Shown here one piece after another: positions 24,766-31,420 of a stretch of 64,000 nucleotides of DNA. Within the stretch, counting starts at the first letter, position 1, and every line of letters starts with the position of its first letter. Source of the DNA: an uncultured Clostridia bacterium (GTDB lineage: Bacteria; Bacillota; Clostridia; Christensenellales; Aristaeellaceae); NCBI GenBank assembly GCA_934662505.1, contig CAKUKE010000002.1:124001-188000 (forward strand). Reading direction: 5' to 3'. The notes below the pieces were generated by a model. The model worked only from the letters and a program-made list of their open reading frames with translations, searched no databases and was not told where the DNA came from. The position numbers and the translations under genes were made by a program.

Positions 24766-25366
24766 GACGAATACCTCCCAGAAGCTCGTTTTCGCGGGGT
24801 GAGAGCGTACGTCCCAGCATGGCCTGCGCTTCATCGGCACGACCGTCAGAAAGTGCCTGACGGATGGCGGTGCTGGAAATCAGCCGGTGATCCGGCATGC
24901 AGACGGGCGCAATGACGTCCAGACGAATCCCGGCCTGACGGCACAGACGCGCCATCAGTTCCGCATCGCCCTTCGCCTGCCAGCCGAAACGGTAATGGAA
25001 GCCGATGACGAGGGCGCGGGCGCGGAGACGGTGCACAAGGATATCCTGAAAAAAATTTTCCGCGGACATGCGGGCAACGGCGCTGTCAAAGGGACGATGA
25101 AACACGTGCGTCAGACCGTACTCCGTCAGCAGCGCCGCCTTTTCCGAAAGGGGCGTCAGCAATTCTACCGCCCTTTCCGGATGGATCGCCGCCGCAGGGG
25201 GCACGTCGAAGGTGAAAGCGGCGGGAACCCATCCGTTTTCCCTGCCGAGCGCCACCGTGCGGGCAATCAGCGCCTGATGCCCCAGATGGACGCCGTCAAA
25301 AGTACCGAGACACAGCGCGGTGTCTTCAGAAAAAACAAAATGACTGTCAAGCAGATAGATGGACAA
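24746..25366 (-). CDS. FAD synthetase-type nucleotidyltransferase domain protein (RibF N-terminal half only)
   Basis: 206-residue protein equal to the adenylyltransferase domain of bifunctional RibF. The nucleotide-binding motif is LGTFDGVHLGHQALI near residue 20; later motifs are VIGFHYRFGWQAKGD and ISSTAIRQAL. The C-terminal riboflavin kinase domain (~110 residues) is absent, so it should only convert FMN to FAD. Its place between apbE and rnfG fits supply of FAD, the substrate from which ApbE takes FMN to load onto RnfG and RnfD. It is not a truncation at the window edge. Confidence 0.83.
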   Translation of the reverse strand: MSIYLLDSHFVFSEDTALCLGTFDGVHLGHQALIARTVALGRENGWVPAAFTFDVPPAAAIHPERAVELLTPLSEKAALLTEYGLTHVFHRPFDSAVARMSAENFFQDILVHRLRARALVIGFHYRFGWQAKGDAELMARLCRQAGIRLDVIAPVCMPDHRLISSTAIRQALSDGRADEAQAMLGRTLSPRENELLGGIRHDCHNP

Positions 25367-25383
25367 AAAGTAACCCTCCGAGG

Positions 25384-26415
25384 TCAGGGAGAGGCCGGGC
25401 TGAGCAGCGCCGCCATGCCTTCCGTCATTTTCAATGTGCCGTCGGGAAGCACCAGCAGCGCTTCTACGCCGTCAAATTCACCGGCCAGTTCCAGCGCTTC
25501 GTCAGGCGGCAGAAAGAACAGCGCCGTGGACAGAACATCCGAAAGCGCGGCGTCCGGCGCCGTTACCGTGACGGAACGCATGAAAGAAGCCGGGTACAGG
25601 GTGTCCGGGTCGATGAGATGGTGCCAGCGCACACCGTCCACAACGTAGAACCGCTGGTAATCGCCGCTGGTCGCTATGGCTGCGCTTTGCACCTGCAATA
25701 CGGCGATACGGTCGTTTCCATCCGGGTTCTGTACACCGATTGCGTAATATTCACGTCCGTCCATGGGAATGCCTGCACACCGTACGTTCCCGCCCAGATT
25801 CAGTATAAAGGAAGAAGCGCCGCTTGTCAACAGCGCGGCATAAATTTGCTCCGCGCTGTACCCCTTGGCGACGGCGCCCACATCCAGCTGCAGTCCTTCG
25901 TCCAGAAACCGCACGGTTTCCGCGTCAGGGTCTATCCGAACGTCGGCAAAGTCGGTATGCGCCGCTGCGTCGGCAAGCGCCTGAGCGGGGGGCAGCGCTT
26001 TCCCTTCCTGACGGTACGCGCGCCACAGGAATGTAACGCTTCCCATGGCGATGTTGACCCGCCCCCGCATGCGCGGCTGCATACGCTGCATATATTGCAG
26101 AAGCGCAAGAAGCGCTTCGTCGCAGGCAACGGGTTTTTCGGCCGCCTGACGGTTGACAAGATAAAGGTTCTGTACACCTTCATAGGGGTGGTAAGCGTCA
26201 AAGACCCGGTGCAGCCGGAGAAGCTCGTCATGCACCTGCGAGGCCCATCGGTCAAATTCCGCCTGACTTTCCGCCCACGCGGTAAAGGTCGTGACGGTAT
26301 CGAACGCATCGTAAAATGCAACCGTGTATTTTTGCGGTTCGCCGGGCGCGCAGCCGGTTAGAAGCGCCGCGCACAAAAGCAGCGGGAGGATCAGTCTGCG
26401 AAAAGCCCCGCGCAT
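25384..26415 (-). CDS. apbE: FAD:protein FMN transferase ApbE (lipoprotein)
   Basis: 343-residue exported flavin transferase. Lipoprotein signal: positively charged start, then LILPLLLCAALLTGCAPG with lipobox LTGC. Family motifs include YDAFDTVTTFTAW, LQLDVGAVAKGYSAEQI, FILNLGGNV and HLIDPDT, with the metal-binding SDVLSTALFFL segment near the C-terminus. It attaches FMN to threonines in RnfG and RnfD outside the membrane. The start at 26415 has AAGGAG eight bases upstream. It is the first gene of the ten-gene rnf operon and is divergent from the hydrogenase region. Confidence 0.92.
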   Translation of the reverse strand: MRGAFRRLILPLLLCAALLTGCAPGEPQKYTVAFYDAFDTVTTFTAWAESQAEFDRWASQVHDELLRLHRVFDAYHPYEGVQNLYLVNRQAAEKPVACDEALLALLQYMQRMQPRMRGRVNIAMGSVTFLWRAYRQEGKALPPAQALADAAAHTDFADVRIDPDAETVRFLDEGLQLDVGAVAKGYSAEQIYAALLTSGASSFILNLGGNVRCAGIPMDGREYYAIGVQNPDGNDRIAVLQVQSAAIATSGDYQRFYVVDGVRWHHLIDPDTLYPASFMRSVTVTAPDAALSDVLSTALFFLPPDEALELAGEFDGVEALLVLPDGTLKMTEGMAALLSPASP

Positions 26416-26507
26416 TTTTTTCACTCCTTTCAGCGGAGAATTTACATGATTCGCTGTGAAAAATTCGCCGTGAAAAGGGAAAAACCTTTTGCTTTTGCTG
26501 AAAAGCA

Positions 26508-26536
26508 TTGACAAAATGGCGAAAAATGGGATATAA
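26508..26536 (+). promoter_or_regulatory. Promoter of the sensory hydrogenase module
   Basis: Consensus TTGACA at 26508-26513, a 17-base spacer, then ATATAA (or TATAAA shifted by one). Confidence 0.65.
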
Positions 26537-26589
26537 ATGGTATAGAAAGCAGCATGATATCAATCTATACGCAGAAATGGGGAAATGAT

Positions 26590-26964
26590 ATGACCATTGC
26601 CGATATGGCGCATGTACTGGGCGCCCGCATCCTCTGTCACGAAGAAAAGAAGGATACGCCGGTTTATACGGCCTGCTGTTCCGACCTGATGAGTGACGTG
26701 CTGGCCTTCGTGAATGAGAAAACGGTGCTGGTGACGGGGCTTGTCAATGCGCAGGTGATCCGCACCGCGTTTATGCTGGATCTGCGGTGTCTGGTGTTTG
26801 TCAGAGGGAAGACACCGACGGAGGACATGCTGCGGGAGGCTTCTGAGCAGGGGCTGGTCATCCTGTCCACGACGGCGACGGCATTTGAAGCGTGCGGCCT
26901 GCTGTACGGGGCGGGCATGCGGGGCGCGCCCATCCACTGGCCGGATCAGGAGGCGGGCACATGA
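26590..26964 (+). CDS. DRTGG-domain protein (hydrogenase-associated)
   Basis: 124-residue protein resembling the DRTGG domain proteins found beside [FeFe]-hydrogenases. It begins MTIADMAHVLGARILC and contains VTGLVNAQVIRTAFMLDLRC and LILSTTATAFEACGLLY-like segments. It has no catalytic motif I can name. It probably senses or binds a small ligand. The start at 26590 follows a modest gggga site; its stop overlaps the next start (ATGA). A second such protein follows the hydrogenase-like gene. Confidence 0.7.
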   Translation: MTIADMAHVLGARILCHEEKKDTPVYTACCSDLMSDVLAFVNEKTVLVTGLVNAQVIRTAFMLDLRCLVFVRGKTPTEDMLREASEQGLVILSTTATAFEACGLLYGAGMRGAPIHWPDQEAGT

Positions 26965-27404
26965 ACATGCAGCTGCGGCAGGAATACCCGGTGGAGGCAG
27001 GCGATTTTGTGCGCGCCGGGGAGGCGTCCGCCGACATCAAGCGAAAGCTGAAATACCTGGGCGTGCCCGGTGCGGTGCTCAGGCGCGTGGCCGTGGCGAG
27101 CTATGAAGCGGAAATCAACCTGGTCATTCATTCACAGGGGGGAGCGCTCCTGCTGGAAATGGACGGTACGCAGGTGTGTCTGACTTCTTCGGATCGGGGA
27201 CCCGGCATTGCGGACGTGGCGCTGGCCATGCAGGAAGGTTACTCCACGGCGGGCGAGGAAGCGCGCAACATGGGCTTTGGCGCGGGCATGGGGCTGCCGA
27301 ACATGCGCCGCAACGCGGACAGCTTCCACATCAGGAGCGCAGAAGGATGCGGGACGGTCATCCGGATGGCGTTTGATTTGCAGGGGTCTCTCCGGGAGGG
27401 ATGA
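26961..27404 (+). CDS. Anti-sigma-factor-like ATP-binding protein (HATPase)
   Basis: 147-residue GHKL-type ATPase of the RsbW/SpoIIAB class. The N box is AVASYEAEINLVIHS, the G1 motif is TSSDRGPGIADV and the G2 region is NMGFGAGMGLPNMRRNAD. It could be a serine kinase or anti-sigma factor working with the neighbouring sensor proteins. Both ends overlap neighbours by four bases, so it is coupled in the operon. Partner sigma factor is not in the window. Confidence 0.82.
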   Translation: MNMQLRQEYPVEAGDFVRAGEASADIKRKLKYLGVPGAVLRRVAVASYEAEINLVIHSQGGALLLEMDGTQVCLTSSDRGPGIADVALAMQEGYSTAGEEARNMGFGAGMGLPNMRRNADSFHIRSAEGCGTVIRMAFDLQGSLREG

Positions 27405-28744
27405 AAATGGAAAATGAGAAGCGGTATCACTCCGTTCGTCTGGACAAGAGCCGCTGCAGGGGCTGCACCAATTGCCTCAAGCGCTGCCCGACCGAGGCGA
27501 TCCGTGTCCACAGCGGACGCGCGCATATTATGGACGAGCGCTGCATCGACTGCGGCGAATGCATTCGCATATGCACCTATCACGCGAAGCTTGCGGTCAC
27601 GGACGGGCTGGAGGCGCTGAAGGAATTCCGCTATACCGTGGCGCTGCCCGCGCCTTCGCTGTACGGGCAGTTCCGACATGTGAAGAGCGCCGACCATGTG
27701 CTTTCCGCCCTGAAAATGGCGGGCTTCGACGATGTGTTTGAGGTGGCGCGGGGGGCAGATCTGGTCAGCAGGGCGCTTCACGACAAATTGCGGGAGCCGG
27801 GGCTTCCGAAACCGCTGATTTCTTCCGCCTGCCCTGCGGTGGTGCGGCTCATTCAGGTACGGTTTCCTGATCTGCTGCCGCATGTGGTCAACATCCGCCA
27901 GCCGATGGAGGTGGCGGCGGATATGGCGCGCAGGGAGGTTTGCCAGCGGGAGAATTGCGCGCCGGAGGAGGTGGGCGTGTTTATGATCACTCCGTGTCCG
28001 GCGAAAATGACCGCGATCCGCTCGCCGCTCGGTCAGCGTACGTCCTCGGTCAGCGGTGCAATTTCCATGCTGGATCTGTACGGGCTGCTCCGGCCTTTTG
28101 TTCACAAGGGACAGCAGCTGTCCGGCTGCCGGGCTCGGGCGACGTCCTACGGCCTTGCATGGGCGGCGTCCAACGGAGAGGCTTCTGCCGTATGCCCGGA
28201 AAACTCGCTGGCGGTGGACGGTATTCACAATTGCCTGCAGGTACTGGAGGAAATTGAAAACAACAAGCTGAACGATCTCGTCTTTTTTGAGGGCAGCGCC
28301 TGCGTGGGCGGCTGCGTCGGCGGGCCGTTGACGGTGGAAAACAATTACGTGGCGAAAAACACCATTCGCCGTTTGACGGATGAAAGCCGGGCGCGGCAGG
28401 ACGACCACCCGGCGCACAGCGTGCCCGTTTCCCTGATGGGACGCTACGCCCTGTTTAACGACGCGCCGTTTCTGCCCAACGACGCGCTGCGGCTGGACGA
28501 TGACATTGAAGAAGCCATGCGCAAAATGGAGCAGATGAACCGTCTGGTGGAAAGATTGCCGGGGTACGACTGCGGTTCCTGCGGCGCGCCCACCTGCCGG
28601 TGCTTTGCGGAGGACATTGTGCGAGGTTATCGGAAAGAACTGGAGTGTGTGCATCTGCTGCGCGGAAGGCTCAAGGAAATGGCGCAGGACATGGTGGAAC
28701 TGGCGCGGGACGGCCTGAATGAACCGAAGGAGGCGCAAAAATGA
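27401..28744 (+). CDS. [FeFe]-hydrogenase-like protein, putative sensory type
   Basis: 447-residue protein. Two N-terminal [4Fe-4S] motifs: CRGCTNCLKRCP and CIDCGECIRIC. The H-cluster domain is recognisable but altered: L1 is S141-S-A143-C144-P, L2 is T-P-C199-P-A-K202 and L3 is C301-VGG-C305-VGG. All four cluster cysteines remain, but the cysteine that relays protons in catalytic enzymes (first of TSCCP) is Ala. A C-terminal Fe-S motif, C391-GS-C394-GAPT-C399 ... C416, and a short helix follow. No PAS or phosphatase domain is present. These traits fit group C/D sensory hydrogenases; the DRTGG and anti-sigma-like neighbours support signalling. Confidence 0.8.
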   Translation: MKMENEKRYHSVRLDKSRCRGCTNCLKRCPTEAIRVHSGRAHIMDERCIDCGECIRICTYHAKLAVTDGLEALKEFRYTVALPAPSLYGQFRHVKSADHVLSALKMAGFDDVFEVARGADLVSRALHDKLREPGLPKPLISSACPAVVRLIQVRFPDLLPHVVNIRQPMEVAADMARREVCQRENCAPEEVGVFMITPCPAKMTAIRSPLGQRTSSVSGAISMLDLYGLLRPFVHKGQQLSGCRARATSYGLAWAASNGEASAVCPENSLAVDGIHNCLQVLEEIENNKLNDLVFFEGSACVGGCVGGPLTVENNYVAKNTIRRLTDESRARQDDHPAHSVPVSLMGRYALFNDAPFLPNDALRLDDDIEEAMRKMEQMNRLVERLPGYDCGSCGAPTCRCFAEDIVRGYRKELECVHLLRGRLKEMAQDMVELARDGLNEPKEAQK

Positions 28745-29094
28745 ACGTTTGCGAGCTGTGCGGGCTGCTGGAGGGTAAACTGCTGACAAATGAGGAAAAC
28801 GCCGGCCGGGAGGTGGCCTGCGGGTATGCGTGCGATCTGCTCAGCTGGGTCATGGCGCACGGCCGGGAGGATATGGCCTGGGTCACGGTGCAGACGCATA
28901 TGAACGTGGTGGCCGTGGCGGTGCTTGCGGGCATGTCTGTCGTGATTCTTCCGGAAAACCTTTCCATGGAAGCGGATGCGCTGGAAAAGGCGCGGGAAGA
29001 AGGGGTCAATGTTCTTGTCAGCCCGCTGACCGGATATGAAATCTGCGGACGCATGGCAGCCGCCGGGGTGCCGGGCGTCGGGGAGGGGCACTAA
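28741..29094 (+). CDS. Second DRTGG-domain protein
   Basis: 117-residue protein with MNVCELCGLLEGKLL, a cysteine pair C4/C7 and VTVQTHMNVVAVAVLAGMSV, followed by PLTGYEICGRMAAAG. It is related in layout to the DRTGG protein at the start of this operon. It overlaps the hydrogenase-like gene by four bases. Function is unknown; a ligand-sensing partner of the sensory module is inferred from recurring gene neighbourhoods. Confidence 0.65.
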   Translation: MNVCELCGLLEGKLLTNEENAGREVACGYACDLLSWVMAHGREDMAWVTVQTHMNVVAVAVLAGMSVVILPENLSMEADALEKAREEGVNVLVSPLTGYEICGRMAAAGVPGVGEGH

Positions 29095-29809
29095 GGACAG
29101 GCAGGGCAGGCTGCTGGCAGCCGATCTGCATATTCATTCCTGCCTGTCGCCCTGTGGAGACGACGATATGACCCCTGCAAACATTGCGGCCATGGCGCGT
29201 CTCAAAGGGCTGGATATGATCGCCGTAACGGATCATAACGCGACGGGCAACCTTCCCGCTGCGGCGGATGCATGCCGGATGCACGGCCTTCTGTTTATTC
29301 CCGGTGTGGAAGTGACAACGCGGGAGGAGGTACATCTGCTTGGCTACTTTGCACAGGTCGGTCAGGCGCTGGCCTTTGGCGAGACGCTGCGGGCACACCT
29401 GCCGCCGATGAAAAACCGTCCTGCCTATTTCGGCCATCAGTATGTGATGGATGGCGAGGATAACGTGGTTGCCGAGGAGGAAGCAATGCTGATCGGCGCG
29501 ACGGATCTGCCGCTCCTCGAAGCGGCAGAAAGGATCCGGGCTTTCGGCGGAGCGGCCGTTCCGGCGCATGTCAACCGGGGCGGGAACGGTCTGCTGGTCA
29601 ACCTTGGTTTTTTTCCGGATGAGCCGGCATTCGGCACGGTGGAAATATGGCGGGGTCTGCCGGTGGCGGAAGACGCGCTGGGAGGCAGACGGGTGCTTCA
29701 TGCGTCGGACGCGCACAGCCTGGGGGACATTCGGGAAAGGGAAGAAGCGGTGATTTTGCGGTCGGGCAGTCCATCCGATTTGATCAAATGGCTGAATGAA
29801 AAAAGCTGA
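29036..29809 (+). CDS. PHP-domain phosphoesterase
   Basis: Protein of up to 257 residues with the PHP metal-binding motifs: ADLHIHSCLSPCG, MIAVTDHNATGN, PGVEVTTREEVHLLGYF and a C-terminal HASDAHSLGDI. Members hydrolyse phosphoesters, for example nucleotides or histidinol phosphate. The only ATG/GTG/TTG in frame before the first motif is at 29036, overlapping the previous gene by 59 bases; a CTG near 29111 is the other option. It is the last gene before the hydABC operon and often accompanies it in Clostridia. Substrate unknown. Confidence 0.82.
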   Translation: MKSADAWQPPGCRASGRGTKDRQGRLLAADLHIHSCLSPCGDDDMTPANIAAMARLKGLDMIAVTDHNATGNLPAAADACRMHGLLFIPGVEVTTREEVHLLGYFAQVGQALAFGETLRAHLPPMKNRPAYFGHQYVMDGEDNVVAEEEAMLIGATDLPLLEAAERIRAFGGAAVPAHVNRGGNGLLVNLGFFPDEPAFGTVEIWRGLPVAEDALGGRRVLHASDAHSLGDIREREEAVILRSGSPSDLIKWLNEKS

Positions 29810-29898
29810 AGAAGCCGGAAAAAAAGGAAAAAATGGTTGATTAAATATATCTAACTGACATTTTTCGCTTTTTTTGAGGAAAAAATTCAAAAGTTATG

Positions 29899-29927
29899 TG
29901 TACAAATACGGGGGGTTATGTTAAAAT
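29899..29927 (+). promoter_or_regulatory. Candidate promoter of the hydrogenase operon
   Basis: TGTACA and TAAAAT are spaced by 17 bases, in an A/T-rich stretch about 60 bases before the hydC start. It is weaker than other promoters here; a redox-regulator (Rex-type) site was sought but not clearly seen. Confidence 0.4.
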
Positions 29928-29988
29928 GAATATAGTGTGTTGAGCTGCGGGCTTGACCATAGATTGTGCAAGGAGGTCTTACTCTATC

Positions 29989-30456
29989 ATGCCGGACAAA
30001 GAAAAGTATGTGCAGCTTGAGCAGGTCATCGCGCGGCTCAAGGATCAGCCTGGCGCGCTGATGCCCGTGCTGCAGCAGGCGCAGGAAATCTTCGGCTGCG
30101 TACCCATGGATGTGCAGAAGATCATTGCGGAGGGTCTTGGCGTTACCCTGAGCGAGGTTTACGGCGTGGCTACTTTTTACGCGCAGTTTTCTCTGCGGCC
30201 TTCCGGAAAGTATATTATCAGCGTATGCCTGGGCACCGCCTGCTACGTGAAGGGCTCCCAGAAGGTGCTGGATCGGCTGAGCGAAGAACTGCATATTCCC
30301 GTGGGTGGTACTACGGACGACGGGCTGTTCACACTGAATGCCACCCGGTGTCTGGGCGCCTGCGGTCTGGCGCCTGTTATGACCATCAACGAAGAAGTGT
30401 ACGGGCGTCTGGTGCCCGACGATATTCCCGGCATTCTGGCCAAATACAAGGATTGA
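29989..30456 (+). CDS. hydC: NAD(P)-linked [FeFe]-hydrogenase subunit, NuoE-like
   Basis: 155-residue thioredoxin-fold [2Fe-2S] protein. The four ligands are in CLGTACYVKG and CLGACGLAP. The N-terminal helical region PGALMPVLQQAQEIFGCVP and YGVATFYAQFSL are typical of NuoE/HndA. It forms the diaphorase part with HydB. A strong AAGGAGG precedes the ATG at 29989, which is the family start. Confidence 0.93.
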   Translation: MPDKEKYVQLEQVIARLKDQPGALMPVLQQAQEIFGCVPMDVQKIIAEGLGVTLSEVYGVATFYAQFSLRPSGKYIISVCLGTACYVKGSQKVLDRLSEELHIPVGGTTDDGLFTLNATRCLGACGLAPVMTINEEVYGRLVPDDIPGILAKYKD

Positions 30457-30462
30457 TCGCTT

Positions 30463-31014
30463 ATGCGGGATCTGTCGCTGCATTTGCTGGATCTGGCGCA
30501 AAACAGCGTTCATGCAGGCGCGACCGTCGTGGAATTGTCGGTGCGTGTGGACGAAAACAGGCAGATAACCCTTGTCATTCGGGACGACGGCTGCGGCATG
30601 GACGAGGAAACGGTCAGGCGGGTGGTAAGCCCGTTTGCTACCAGCCGCACTACCCGCAAGGTAGGGCTGGGCATTCCCATGATGCTGCATAACGCCCGGC
30701 AGACGGGCGGAGATCTGCGGCTGGAAAGTCAGGTCGGGCAGGGGACAACCCTGACTGTTCATCTGGACGGCGGCAGCATCGACTGCCTGCCGCTGGGGGA
30801 TCTGCCCGGGACGGTGGCGGCGCTTGTGACCGCCAACCCGGACAAACCGGACTTTGTGCTGCACTGTGCGTCGGAAAAGGGTGAAATGACCTTTGATACC
30901 CGTCAGCTGCGGCAGGCGCTTGACGGCGTAGCCCTGAATGAACCGGAAATTGCGGCATGGATGCTTGCATCCCTGCGAGAGGAAATTCAACCAATCTTTG
31001 GAGGTGTGATTTAA
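30463..31014 (+). CDS. Histidine-kinase-like ATP-binding protein of the hydrogenase operon
   Basis: 183-residue GHKL ATPase without a histidine phosphoacceptor or membrane part. The N box is LHLLDLAQNSVHAGAT, the G1 box VIRDDGCGMDEETV, and the G2 box KVGLGIPMMLHNARQTGGD. The C-terminal ~60 residues hold no known domain. Such genes regularly sit between hydC and hydB in Clostridia. It may have a regulatory or assembly role. It starts seven bases after hydC and its stop abuts the next ATG. Confidence 0.83.
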   Translation: MRDLSLHLLDLAQNSVHAGATVVELSVRVDENRQITLVIRDDGCGMDEETVRRVVSPFATSRTTRKVGLGIPMMLHNARQTGGDLRLESQVGQGTTLTVHLDGGSIDCLPLGDLPGTVAALVTANPDKPDFVLHCASEKGEMTFDTRQLRQALDGVALNEPEIAAWMLASLREEIQPIFGGVI

Positions 31015-31389
31015 ATGAAATCTTTGGCCGAATTGGAAGCTATCCGGCAAAAGACCCTGGAGCGCATCAACCTGCGCCGGGAAAATGAAAACGAACTGGT
31101 GCGCATCGTAGTCGGCATGGCTACCTGCGGCATCGCCGCCGGCGCGCGTCCTGTGATGCTGGCTTTCATGGAAGAAGTCAACAAACGGGACATGGGCAAC
31201 GTGACCGTCACGCAGACCGGCTGCGTGGGCATGTGCCGTCTGGAACCGATGGTGGATGTGTATCTGCCCGGGCAGCCCAAGGTGACCTATGTTCACATGA
31301 CCCCTGAAAAAGCGGTTCGCGTGATGGAGGAGCACATTGTCGGCGGTCACCCCGTGGCCGAATACACCATCGGCGCAGCCGAAAAATAA
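31015..31389 (+). CDS. Thioredoxin-like [2Fe-2S] ferredoxin, HndB-like
   Basis: 124-residue protein with a thioredoxin-like [2Fe-2S] fold. Ligand segments are GMATCGIAAGARP and QTGCVGMCRLEP. The N-terminal helix SLAELEAIRQKTLERI is typical of the HndB type, which adds an extra subunit to NAD(P)-reducing hydrogenases. It starts directly after the previous stop codon, preceded by GGAGGTG within that gene. Confidence 0.85.
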   Translation: MKSLAELEAIRQKTLERINLRRENENELVRIVVGMATCGIAAGARPVMLAFMEEVNKRDMGNVTVTQTGCVGMCRLEPMVDVYLPGQPKVTYVHMTPEKAVRVMEEHIVGGHPVAEYTIGAAEK

Positions 31390-31420
31390 TCAGCGAACCG
31401 CTGTATAGGAGGAATTGCTC

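Noticed and set aside
29810..29988. A Rex-type redox operator before hydC
   Set aside because: Only partial resemblance to TTGT-N-ACAA type palindromes; not enough to annotate.
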